A DNA stretch of 64,000 nucleotides from JAKAGZ01 sp035266865 (GTDB taxonomy: Bacteria > Bacteroidota > Ignavibacteria > Ignavibacteriales > Ignavibacteriaceae). The stretch spans positions 1 to 64,000 of the forward strand of contig DATFMR010000032.1 in assembly GCA_035266865.1 (NCBI GenBank). The letters are read 5' to 3'. How positions within the stretch are numbered: position 1 is the stretch's first letter; every line of letters starts with the position of its first letter. The notes under the pieces are model-generated. The model made no database searches. It was not told the origin of the DNA and worked only from the letters and a program-made list of their open reading frames with translations. Shown here piece by piece: positions 27,616 through 35,441 of this stretch. The translations under genes and the position numbers were made by a program.

Positions 27616-29241
27616 ATGAACTTATCTCTTAAAAAATTAAAAAACTTTCATGGAAGAAAGGGTCCACTATTATTAATTATAATGGATGGAGTGGGTATTG
27701 GAAAAGAGTATGATGGAAATGCTGTATTCAAAGCTAAAACTCCTGTGCTCGATAAACTCTTTAAATCAAAATTTTACACTCAGTTAAAAGCTCACGGTCC
27801 CGCAGTTGGGCTGCCGACAGATGATGATATGGGTAATAGTGAAGTCGGTCACAATGCGATTGGTGGAGGAAGAGTTTTTGCACAGGGCGCTAAACTTGTA
27901 AATAAAGCACTGGCTTCGGGAGATATTTTTAAAACTGATGTCTGGAAAAATATTACAGAAAAAGATAAAAATGGCGGACCAGTTCATTTTCTCGGTTTGC
28001 TTTCAGACGGAAACGTTCATTCCAATATCAGCCAGCTTTTCAAATTGATAAATAAATGCGCTGGGGAAGGTATTAAAAATGTAAGGCTGCACGCGTTGAT
28101 GGATGGAAGAGACGTTCCCGGAAGATCTGCATTAACTTATATTAAACAAACTGAAGAATTATTTGCGAATATTAAAAAAGAAAAAGGGCTGGATTACAAA
28201 TTTGCTTCTGGCGGCGGAAGGATGAAAGTTACAATGGACAGGTATAACGCCGATTGGGAAATTGTTGAACGCGGCTGGAAAACACACGTACTTGGAATTG
28301 GAAGAAAATTTAATTCTGCAAAAGAAGCAGTTGAAACTTTTTATAAGGAAGATGAAAATATAATTGATCAGTATCTCGATCCTTTTGTAATTGTAGATGA
28401 AAATGAAAAACCCGTCGGCACAATTGAAGATGGTGATGCTGTAATTTGTTTCAACTTCCGCGGGGATAGGGCTATTGAAATTTCCCGCGCATTTGAAGAA
28501 AAGGATTTTGATAAATTCGACAGGCAGAGAATACCGGAAGTTTATTACGCCGGAATGATGCAGTACGACGGCGATCTGAAAATTCCTAAAAACTATCTTG
28601 TTATACCACCTGAAATTGAAAGGACTATCAGTGAATATCTTTGTGCTGAAAAAGTGAAGTCTTTTGCAATTTCTGAAACGCAAAAATACGGGCACGTAAC
28701 CTATTTCTGGAACGGCAACCGTTCCGGATATATAGACAAAAATCTTGAAACCTATGTAGAAATTCCTTCCGACAAAATTGAATTCGATAAAGCGCCAAAA
28801 ATGAAAGCTTATGAGATTACAGAAAAAACTACGGAACTTTTGAAATCCGGTGAATATAAGTTTGGCAGGATAAACTTCCCGAACGGAGATATGGTCGGGC
28901 ATTCCGGAATTATGGAAGCCGCAATTACCGCAGTTGAAACTACCGATGAATGCGTGGGAAAATTATTAAAAGTTATAGATGAATTAGGCGGAATTGCTCT
29001 TGTTACTGCCGACCACGGCAACGCAGACGAAATGTACACGGAGAAGAACGGCGTTAAAACTCCAAAAACTTCTCACACACTAAACCCTGTCCCTTTTATA
29101 ATTTATGATCCTGATTATAAAGGAGATTATACAATGGCGGATGTTAAAAACCAGGGATTGACGAATATTGCTTCAACGATATTGAATTTGCTCGGTTACG
29201 AAAAAGTAGAAGATTATGATGAATCGCTAATCAAGTTTTAA
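27616..29241 (+). CDS. gpmI: 2,3-bisphosphoglycerate-independent phosphoglycerate mutase
   Basis: Manganese-dependent glycolytic enzyme of the alkaline phosphatase superfamily, 541 residues. Metal ligand D24 in IIMDGVGIG, nucleophile S75 in DMGNSEVGHNAIGGG, MDGRDVPGRS, and the C-terminal TADHGNADEMY motif are all present. The enzyme is intact. A decayed copy of its last 25 or so codons lies 834 bases downstream (pseudogene at about 29995-30075). Confidence 0.96.
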   Translation: MNLSLKKLKNFHGRKGPLLLIIMDGVGIGKEYDGNAVFKAKTPVLDKLFKSKFYTQLKAHGPAVGLPTDDDMGNSEVGHNAIGGGRVFAQGAKLVNKALASGDIFKTDVWKNITEKDKNGGPVHFLGLLSDGNVHSNISQLFKLINKCAGEGIKNVRLHALMDGRDVPGRSALTYIKQTEELFANIKKEKGLDYKFASGGGRMKVTMDRYNADWEIVERGWKTHVLGIGRKFNSAKEAVETFYKEDENIIDQYLDPFVIVDENEKPVGTIEDGDAVICFNFRGDRAIEISRAFEEKDFDKFDRQRIPEVYYAGMMQYDGDLKIPKNYLVIPPEIERTISEYLCAEKVKSFAISETQKYGHVTYFWNGNRSGYIDKNLETYVEIPSDKIEFDKAPKMKAYEITEKTTELLKSGEYKFGRINFPNGDMVGHSGIMEAAITAVETTDECVGKLLKVIDELGGIALVTADHGNADEMYTEKNGVKTPKTSHTLNPVPFIIYDPDYKGDYTMADVKNQGLTNIASTILNLLGYEKVEDYDESLIKF

Positions 29242-29266
29242 CTGAATAGAGATAATAATATATGAA

Positions 29267-29743
29267 TCAACTTTTTTGTTTCTCTTTAAAAAGATTGTCC
29301 AGGTATTCCTGGAAATTTCCGCTGTAATTTTTCCGGTTGCCCTCCCATGAAAGATAGGGCTTCTTTTTTGTCTCTGAAATAAACCAGTTATTCCAGCTAT
29401 TCCAATTTTCCTTTCCCAAAATTCCTTCATGATAATAATACCAGGCCGATTCCCAGCTGTCATAAAATATATGCTCAAATGCCCAGTATTTTAATCTCTC
29501 TTCACGGGTTAATTTTTTGGGATTATCAGATGCTTTCAAAATAAGCCTGGCTATATCAGAATTTTCAATTACAAGGTGGTCCATATCCAGCATCCTGTTA
29601 TAAATAATATTTTCAACATCTCTGTTTGTTAAAGTATTAGACCTCTGAAATTCATTAACGGCATAAAGGAGTGAAATTACGATTGCTACTGAAGAAACTA
29701 TTTCGGCAATTGAAACAATAGTAATTAAATTAGGCTTTTTCAT
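29267..29743 (-). CDS. Hypothetical single-span membrane protein
   Basis: 158 residues. One N-terminal helix (IVSIAEIVSSVAIVISLLYAV) anchors a helical domain rich in tryptophan and aromatics (YWAFEHIFYDSWESAWYYYH). It resembles uncharacterised membrane-anchored proteins common in marine and sediment bacteria, with no known function. It lies between gpmI and the gpmI remnant, convergent with gpmI, so it may have arrived with the rearrangement that duplicated the gpmI tail. Confidence 0.65.
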   Translation of the reverse strand: MKKPNLITIVSIAEIVSSVAIVISLLYAVNEFQRSNTLTNRDVENIIYNRMLDMDHLVIENSDIARLILKASDNPKKLTREERLKYWAFEHIFYDSWESAWYYYHEGILGKENWNSWNNWFISETKKKPYLSWEGNRKNYSGNFQEYLDNLFKEKQKS

Positions 29744-30105
29744 TTTCTGCCTCCTATCTTTTAAAAATTGTAATATTGGTAAATTTGTTTATGCCTTAAT
29801 CTCTATGCCGCATCTTTGACGTAGAACTTCTTTATCAAACCGGGAAATTCCAAAAACTGTGGCTTTCTTTAATTTGCCCTTCGCAACAGTTCTTCTGTGT
29901 TTAGATTATATTTAGCTCTAACACTAAAACAACAGTCATTACTGACTTATATTAATATTTTTCTTGAAATAGAAAATATAATAGCAAATTGAAAGGAAAT
30001 ATTGAAGCAATAATTTTGAATTTGCTCGGTTACGAAAAAGTAGAAGATTTTAATGAATCTTTGGTAAAGTTTTAGGCAGAAAACGGGTTGTAACTAGTTA
30101 CAGTA
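29744..30105. other. Non-coding gap with gpmI-tail remnant
   Basis: No plausible gene in either strand of this 360-base stretch. Its only recognisable content is the gpmI 3' remnant at about 29995-30075; the remaining part (29744-29990) is AT-rich without clear hairpins, promoters or repeats. Confidence 0.6.
29995..30075 (+). pseudogene. gpmI 3'-terminal remnant (duplicate)
   Basis: Bases 30016-30049 are identical to 29182-29215 inside gpmI (34 of 34). Translation in the matching frame gives NLLGYEKVEDFNESLVKF, against NLLGYEKVEDYDESLIKF in the intact gene, followed by TAG. Upstream of about 29995 the similarity is lost, and a TGA occurs in frame. It is a leftover of a second gpmI copy or of a duplication. 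Confidence 0.8.
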
Positions 30106-30672
30106 TTATTTTTGTGCCAGTATGCCGTAATGGTATGGCGGAAAATCTAAGGGGTATTTGATAATTGAAAACGCGCTTTTAACAAGCAAACTTTTTAGCT
30201 CTTCCGGTTTTGGTCTGATATGCATACCCGGACCTCTCGGAGTAGTCGGGTCATAATTCCAGTGAATTACACCAACCTTCGCGCCGGTTTTTAGTATCCT
30301 GAATGATTCATTAAGAATAGCAGGTGATTCCTCAGCGTGCAAAATATTAAATAACATAACATAATCTGCTTCTTCATTTTGCAAACCACTTCCTTCAGAA
30401 ATAAAATCTTTATTGAGCAATTTAACATTGCGGATATTATTTAATTTAAGCTTAGCCGTAAGATTTTCAGTTAGTGCTTTTTCAATATCAAACGCGTAAA
30501 GTGTGCCGTTTATTCTTTTACTGGAAGGAATTGTGAAAGTACCGTAACCGAAACCAAATTCTATTAAATTATTAACTCTGTCATTAATTTCCAGTGCGTC
30601 CAATATTTCTTCAACATCGAAGAAATTTGCCCATATTTTTTCTTCGGGCATTCCACTTTCCCTGGCTTTCAT
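30106..30672 (-). CDS. Class I SAM-dependent methyltransferase
   Basis: 188 residues. Motif I is NLIEFGFGYGTFTIP (about 35-49), with YAFDIE as the acidic end of the second strand and VMLFNILHAEESPAILNESF as motif post-II, typical of Methyltransf_25/11 enzymes. It lacks the C-terminal domains that would reveal a substrate. It stands alone, with the gpmI remnant on one side and a lipoprotein gene 58 bases upstream. Substrate unknown. Confidence 0.78.
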   Translation of the reverse strand: MKARESGMPEEKIWANFFDVEEILDALEINDRVNNLIEFGFGYGTFTIPSSKRINGTLYAFDIEKALTENLTAKLKLNNIRNVKLLNKDFISEGSGLQNEEADYVMLFNILHAEESPAILNESFRILKTGAKVGVIHWNYDPTTPRGPGMHIRPKPEELKSLLVKSAFSIIKYPLDFPPYHYGILAQK

Positions 30673-30730
30673 ATTTTTTTATTTAATTTTACAAGTGCAG
30701 AAGGTATCTTTAAGCGATTTGGATTAGTTA

Positions 30731-31135
30731 CTAATAACCAGTTGCAACAAAAGTTCCTTTGTTATCAAGGCCTACAATACTCGAATGATACCATTGACCC
30801 TTGATTGACATACCATCAAAATTTCCCAAAAGGACTGTGTTTTTATCAACAAAATCAGGATTCAAATTAATATTAACTTTCATATCATTTATTAATCCAG
30901 TCAATTTGCCGTTTTGACCATTTTGCAAAATCCAACTACCAATCAAATCAGTATTATTGGTTTGAGTTAACTTAATTGTACCATTTAATGGGTTGGCACC
31001 CAGCGAATCTAACAGTACTATTTCCCCTATGAATTGACCATCGGGATTGCCAATGATATTTGAATTTGAGTCATTACAAGAATAGAGTTGAAAAACTGCA
31101 AAAGTAAATAAAAATATGATAAGAATTTTTTTCAT
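30731..31135 (-). CDS. Putative lipoprotein, function unknown
   Basis: 134 residues with a signal peptide and lipobox ending LYSC (C20), so the mature protein is probably lipid-anchored. The rest is a repetitive beta-rich sequence (GEIVLLDS, GTIKLTQT, GSWILQNG, GKLTGLIND, GNFDGMSIKGQWY) reminiscent of lipocalin-like or small beta-barrel domains. No family assigned. It is divergent from the PorV-like gene at 31391. Confidence 0.72.
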   Translation of the reverse strand: MKKILIIFLFTFAVFQLYSCNDSNSNIIGNPDGQFIGEIVLLDSLGANPLNGTIKLTQTNNTDLIGSWILQNGQNGKLTGLINDMKVNINLNPDFVDKNTVLLGNFDGMSIKGQWYHSSIVGLDNKGTFVATGY

Positions 31136-31390
31136 TAGTTATCCTTTTTACATGTTGTCGCTGTTGACATCCATCGGATTGAAACAACAAAAATATAGAT
31201 CATTAAAAAATAAAGTGCAACAGATTTTAATTTATTCTAAAAAGTCAAGCTTTCCAACATTTAACTAGCAACCCAAGGTCATTAATTGCCCCATAGTTAA
31301 AATCAATAAATGTCTTGATTTTATACCGTGTTTTATCAATATTTTTTTTGTAATTTTAACTTCAATAAAGTCGTTTGAGGGAGCTTTAAC

Positions 31391-32428
31391 TTGATTAACC
31401 GAAAATATCTTCTTTTACCTGCACTATTAATATTATCTGTATTCCAGTTAAAAGCGCAAACTACATTTGGTAAATATGCCGGTGAGTTTATGGCTATCGG
31501 TGTAGGAGGAAGAGCTCTGGGAATGGGCGGTGCTTACGTAGCTGCTGCAAACGATGTTACTGCCGGGTATTATAATCCTGCCGGACTTATCAATATAAAC
31601 TATCCTGAAATTGCTTTGATGCACGAAGAGAGATTCGGTACGCTGGTAAATTACGATTACGCCGCTGTTGCAATTCCTTATGGAACTGATATGAGTTTCG
31701 GTTTGAGCATTATGCGTTTGGGAATTGATGGAATTCCGGACACAAGAAATGCACTTGTTGATGCTAACGGCGACGGAGTTCTGGACATTCGTGATGACAG
31801 GCTCGATTACAGCAGGATAACCGAATTCAGTAACCAGGACTGGGCAGTTTATTTTTCATTCGCAAAAAGACATTCCGATAATTTTACATACGGCGCAAGC
31901 GTTAAAATTATAAGAAGAGTATTAGCTGAGTATGGTGCAACCGGAATCGGGTTTGATATTGGCGCACAATATAGGCCGATGGAAAATCTTTATCTTGGCG
32001 CAAATATTCAGGATGTAACAACTACATTGGTGGCGTGGAGTACCGGCAGGAATGAGCTGGTTTCACCTACTGTAAAAATAGGGGCAGCTTATCGATTTGA
32101 ATTTCTAGGCGGTTCATTTTTGCCCGCTATGGATGCCGATATAAGATTTGAAAACAGGCAGTATGCTTCAAATTTCTTTATAGGTCCTGTCAGTTTTAAT
32201 TTCCACACGGGGCTTGAATATAACTTTAAGAATATTTTTATGGTGCGCGCAGGTTACAGTGATGTGAATCAAATTACAATCGGTGCCGGTGTAAAATTGC
32301 CAAAATTAAATATTGATTATTCCTTTGCCAAGTTCAGCGGATCAGCAGAGGAAACTCTTGGCGATACTCACAGAATTTCTTTAACACTTACTCTTGAACA
32401 GCCAAAGTTTTTAAGAGACGGGCAGTAA
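31391..32428 (+). CDS. PorV/PorQ family outer membrane protein
   Basis: 345 residues. It begins with TTG preceded by GAGGGAGC; the signal peptide is INRKYLLLPALLILSVFQLKAQ-like and cleaves after AQ. The mature part is a FadL-like 14-strand barrel, with the hallmark GVGGRALGMGGAYVAAANDVTAGYYNPAGL near the N-terminus (motif split: GVGGRALGMGGAY, then NDVTAGYYNPAGL). PorV proteins shuttle type IX-secreted cargo in Bacteroidota; non-T9SS lineages also carry homologues, so the exact role is open. Confidence 0.88.
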   Translation: MINRKYLLLPALLILSVFQLKAQTTFGKYAGEFMAIGVGGRALGMGGAYVAAANDVTAGYYNPAGLININYPEIALMHEERFGTLVNYDYAAVAIPYGTDMSFGLSIMRLGIDGIPDTRNALVDANGDGVLDIRDDRLDYSRITEFSNQDWAVYFSFAKRHSDNFTYGASVKIIRRVLAEYGATGIGFDIGAQYRPMENLYLGANIQDVTTTLVAWSTGRNELVSPTVKIGAAYRFEFLGGSFLPAMDADIRFENRQYASNFFIGPVSFNFHTGLEYNFKNIFMVRAGYSDVNQITIGAGVKLPKLNIDYSFAKFSGSAEETLGDTHRISLTLTLEQPKFLRDGQ

Positions 32429-32442
32429 TTGAAATTTTAGTA

Positions 32443-32512
32443 ATTGTCATTCCGGACCTGATCCGGAATCTAATTCATTACAGGGAATACTGAACAAGTT
32501 TAGTATGACAAT
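32443..32512. repeat. Intergenic inverted-repeat element
   Basis: The outer arms ATTGTCAT (32443-32450) and ATGACAAT (32505-32512) are perfect complements. An inner hairpin ATTCCGGA (32449-32456) with TCCGGAAT (32462-32469) has a five-base loop. The outer TGTCAT arm resembles that of the 25185 element, suggesting a shared dispersed-repeat class. Confidence 0.6.
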
Positions 32513-32589
32513 CAAACTGATTGATCTAATATTAACCAACCACTTAAAACTTTTACATCAGTATCTTTTATTAAAGAGGGTTAATTAAT

Positions 32590-32621
32590 TTCCGAACCTC
32601 ACAAAACTGAAAGGTTCGGAA
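32590..32621 (-). terminator. Hairpin downstream of the thioredoxin lipoprotein gene
   Basis: TTCCGAACCT and AGGTTCGGAA form a perfect 10-base stem around an approximately 12-base loop, just beyond the stop of the minus-strand TlpA-like gene. There is no long T-run, so termination is likely but inefficient; it may also stop readthrough from the plus-strand PorV gene. Confidence 0.55.
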
Positions 32622-32630
32622 ATATATCTA

Positions 32631-33182
32631 TCAAGATTTGCTAATTAGCTTATTAATTATATTGGCATAATTATCAACGTTCTGCAATCCTACAAACGAA
32701 GTTACAATTTCTCCTTTCTGATTTATTACAAAAGAAGTTGGTATAGCCTGAATATCTCCGTAATTATGAACTACTTCATTATTGCCATAAACAATCGGGT
32801 AATTAATTCCGAATTCTTTTACAAAGGGTTCAACATCAGAGCGAGTATCAGTATCTAGTGAAATTCCAATTACAACAAGTTCATCTTTGTAATTTTTTTG
32901 TAATTGAACAAGATCTGGTATCCCTCTTCTGCAAGGGCCGCACCAGGTTGCCCAAAAGTCTACAATAACAACTTTGCCCCTGTAATCGGATAATTTTACA
33001 TTATTCCCCTGAGTCGTCTCCAATTCAAAATCAGGTGCTTTTTCAGAAGATGAATTGTTGGAAACTTTGGCTGTATTTGTGTTTTTACCAGAATCTTTAT
33101 TTTCATTTGCATTTTTATTTGCACACCCAATAATTGTTACAGACGCAAAAACAAGTAATGTAATAAATGATTTTAATCTCAT
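32631..33182 (-). CDS. TlpA-like thioredoxin-fold lipoprotein
   Basis: 183 residues. Signal peptide with lipobox IIGC (C20), then a polar Asn/Lys/Ser-rich linker to about 50, then an AhpC/TSA-Redoxin thioredoxin domain. The active site is WATWCGPCRRG (C81, C84), with VVIVDFW before it and AIPTSFVIN carrying the cis-proline. Such proteins reduce periplasmic disulfides, for example in cytochrome c maturation; no ccm genes are nearby. Followed by a 72-residue membrane protein gene. Confidence 0.9.
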   Translation of the reverse strand: MRLKSFITLLVFASVTIIGCANKNANENKDSGKNTNTAKVSNNSSSEKAPDFELETTQGNNVKLSDYRGKVVIVDFWATWCGPCRRGIPDLVQLQKNYKDELVVIGISLDTDTRSDVEPFVKEFGINYPIVYGNNEVVHNYGDIQAIPTSFVINQKGEIVTSFVGLQNVDNYANIINKLISKS

Positions 33183-33205
33183 CGAATATCTCCTGTATTT
33201 AATAT

Positions 33206-33424
33206 TTATTGCTGTATTCTTTCAGCAGCAGTTTTGGGATTATAATTTGGCGGATATGGACCATGATCCGGTACGCTCCTTGTATTATTTACTATGAAAA
33301 ATATCAAAAGTATGACTACAATAATAATAGTCCAAATAGTATTTTTATGTTTCGGATTAATTAGATGCTTCTTCTCCTCATTTGGTTTCCCAATCTGCCT
33401 TTCTTTTTTATTTTTCTTTGCCAT
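33206..33424 (-). CDS. Small single-span membrane protein, function unknown
   Basis: 72 residues. A lysine-rich cytoplasmic N-terminus (AKKNKKERQIGKPNEEKK), one helix (TIWTIIIVVILLIFFIVNN) and a proline-rich C-terminal tail (DHGPYPPNYNPKTAAER). The charge pattern predicts N-in topology. It lies 23 bases upstream of the TlpA-like gene and probably shares its transcript. No family recognised. Confidence 0.62.
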   Translation of the reverse strand: MAKKNKKERQIGKPNEEKKHLINPKHKNTIWTIIIVVILLIFFIVNNTRSVPDHGPYPPNYNPKTAAERIQQ

Positions 33425-34014
33425 TTTTGCCTGTTTTTTTGAGATGTGACTATAATGTTTTATAAAATTATTACAATTTCACTAATAAATATATATAATA
33501 ATTTCCGTAATAATAAGACATAATTATAACACCAATTATGAATTATTTAATATATAGTTAAAAATGAGGTGAATGAATTAGAACGGAATCTTCAGGAATT
33601 GACAGTATAAAGGAGTTATTTCCTTTGTTTATTTTAGAATAGCATTTATCTGTTAATATTTTTCTTTTGTTTCATTTTATAGGCCCAATATGATCCTCCA
33701 ACTAAAACTGAGAATGCCCCTCCAACAATTACTACCGCAGAAATAGCAATCTGAGTTAATTCCATTTAGCACTCCAAATTTGATAAGTTGTTAATAATTT
33801 AATTCTTAATAAAACTCAAACGAAAATAATATTTGTGCCTGTCACTTAATTTACTACTTAACTTAACTATGCTGAAGTGGAAAGTAAATTGTTAAACAAC
33901 TGTTTTCGACAATATGATAATATGCTCGATTAGAGGCGTAATTGTTCGATAAATGCACACATCGTAATTTTTAAAATGAAAGTAGTAAAAACAATTAAAG
34001 AGTTTCTATATTTA
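33425..34014. other. Long intergenic region with a microprotein gene
   Basis: 590 bases. It contains the 39-codon ORF at 33646-33765 (minus strand) and otherwise AT-rich DNA without clear hairpins or repeats. No tRNA-like or riboswitch-like structure was recognised. Confidence 0.55.
33646..33765 (-). CDS. Candidate 39-residue membrane microprotein
   Basis: ATG at 33765 with the Shine-Dalgarno GGAG about nine bases upstream, ending in TAA at 33646. The product starts MELTQIAISAVVIVGGAF, continues SVLVGGSYWAYKMKQKK and is therefore one glycine-containing hydrophobic helix followed by a basic C-terminal tail, as in small subunits of membrane complexes. The good ribosome site and the membrane-anchor composition argue against chance. 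Function unknown. Confidence 0.55.
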   Translation of the reverse strand: MELTQIAISAVVIVGGAFSVLVGGSYWAYKMKQKKNINR

Positions 34015-34707
34015 TTATAGCTTAATGTCCTTATTAGAAGGGTATATTGTTTTAATATCAGATTTTAGGAATTGGTTGCCTGTAGAAGCATTTTCATTCA
34101 GCCAGTGTTTAAGGTCTATTTCTGTATCGATATCATTTAGGACAGTCAACTTTGCAGATTTTAATTTATTTTGTTCAATTTTGTTAAGAGTTTCAGCATA
34201 TACCTCATCAGTACTCCATATTATATCTTCAAATAGAAAATTATGTATTTTTTTCATGCCGAGCAGATAATAACCTCCATCTGCTGATGGACCAATTACA
34301 ATTTCCGTTTTAGATAATTTATCAAATGCATCCTTGATTAAATTTGCAGATAGGTCGGGAAGATCGGTTCCTATAACTAGGACCTGCTCAAATCCATCTT
34401 TAAATATTTTATTAAATGCATTCTTCATTCTTTCCCCCAGATTATTTCCCGTTTGGGCATAGGTTATGAAATCAGAACCGACCCATTTTCTAATTTTATC
34501 TTTTTCTGATTCTTCCGAATAGAATAAATATTTTGCAATATTATTATCAGGAATCTTTTTTATTTCAGCAAAAGTATGTTCAGCGCAGATTTTATAGAAA
34601 TTAGCAGCAAATTCATTCCCGGTTGTTCTTGCCAGTCGTGTTTTTACATTACCTGCTTGTGGATATTTGGCAAAAATTATAATTGCATTTTTAATTTGTT
34701 TAATCAT
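34015..34707 (-). CDS. DUF2064 / TIGR04282-type nucleotidyltransferase-like protein
   Basis: 230 residues with the family's start AIIIFAKYPQAGNVKTRLAR and the segments VLVIGTDLPDLSANLI and IGPSADGGYYLLGM. The fold is GT-A/nucleotidyltransferase-like. In some bacteria this family is annotated as arsenosugar biosynthesis, but no arsenic genes (ArsM, ArsS) are present here, so I keep the role open. It overlaps the neighbouring GT2 gene by eight bases, so the two proteins probably act together. Confidence 0.82.
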   Translation of the reverse strand: MIKQIKNAIIIFAKYPQAGNVKTRLARTTGNEFAANFYKICAEHTFAEIKKIPDNNIAKYLFYSEESEKDKIRKWVGSDFITYAQTGNNLGERMKNAFNKIFKDGFEQVLVIGTDLPDLSANLIKDAFDKLSKTEIVIGPSADGGYYLLGMKKIHNFLFEDIIWSTDEVYAETLNKIEQNKLKSAKLTVLNDIDTEIDLKHWLNENASTGNQFLKSDIKTIYPSNKDIKL

Positions 34708-35386
34708 GCAATGCTTCGATAAAAATTGTCTTTATAATAATAACGCTTGCCATTATTGTTCCCCTGAAAGTGCCGGTCACTTTGGATTTACCTATTCTTT
34801 TTCTATAACTAACCGGTACTTCCAGAATAGATAATTTATGCTTTAAAGCCTTTATCTGCATCTCAACTGTCCAACCAAACCATTTGTCTTTCATGTTGAG
34901 TTCTAAAAGTTTCTCCATTTTTATTGCACGAAATGGACCTAGGTCAGTGTAGCTAAATCTCCAGAATAATCTAATTAATAATCCTGCAATAATGCTTCCA
35001 ATTCTTGATTGAATTGGAAGCGCTCCCTTTTCACGTTTTCCAAGAACCCTGCTTCCAATTACAAAATCATATTGCCCATTAATTATGGGATCAGTTAATA
35101 AATTCATTTCCTCCGGAAAATCACTTGAATCTCCATCTATAAAGACTATCAAATCAATATTTTTGTTTCTCAGGTAATCGATTCCAGTTAAGCAGGAAGC
35201 ACCATAGCCCTGAAATTTTTCGATGAGTACAATTGCTCCTGCCTTTTCTGCAACCTCAGCTGTCCGGTCAGTTGAATTGTTATTTACTACAACTATTTCA
35301 GAAACCAGATGTACTGGAATTTCAGATATTACTTTCCCAATGGATTTTTCTTCATTATATGCGGGAATAATAACGGCTATTTTCAT
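34700..35386 (-). CDS. Glycosyltransferase family 2 (DPM1/polyprenyl-phosphate type)
   Basis: A 228-residue GT2 enzyme: VIIPAYNEEKSIGKVI, EIVVVNNNSTDRT (about 30-42), LIVFIDGDSSDFPEE, and GSRVLGKREKGALP. A hydrophobic stretch near the IIAGLLIRLFWRF segment could contact the membrane. Stop and start overlap the DUF2064 gene by eight bases. The pair may glycosylate a lipid carrier or hopanoid-like lipid; that is inference. Confidence 0.83.
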   Translation of the reverse strand: MKIAVIIPAYNEEKSIGKVISEIPVHLVSEIVVVNNNSTDRTAEVAEKAGAIVLIEKFQGYGASCLTGIDYLRNKNIDLIVFIDGDSSDFPEEMNLLTDPIINGQYDFVIGSRVLGKREKGALPIQSRIGSIIAGLLIRLFWRFSYTDLGPFRAIKMEKLLELNMKDKWFGWTVEMQIKALKHKLSILEVPVSYRKRIGKSKVTGTFRGTIMASVIIIKTIFIEALHD

Positions 35387-35441
35387 ATAAAATTATTTAA
35401 GGATAATGATCCAGAATTTTAAAATGCAGATTTAGTTTCAA

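Noticed and set aside
28159..28902. 247-codon minus-strand open frame inside gpmI
   Set aside because: Antisense to a secure gene, with no recognisable domain; codon pattern follows the gpmI strand.
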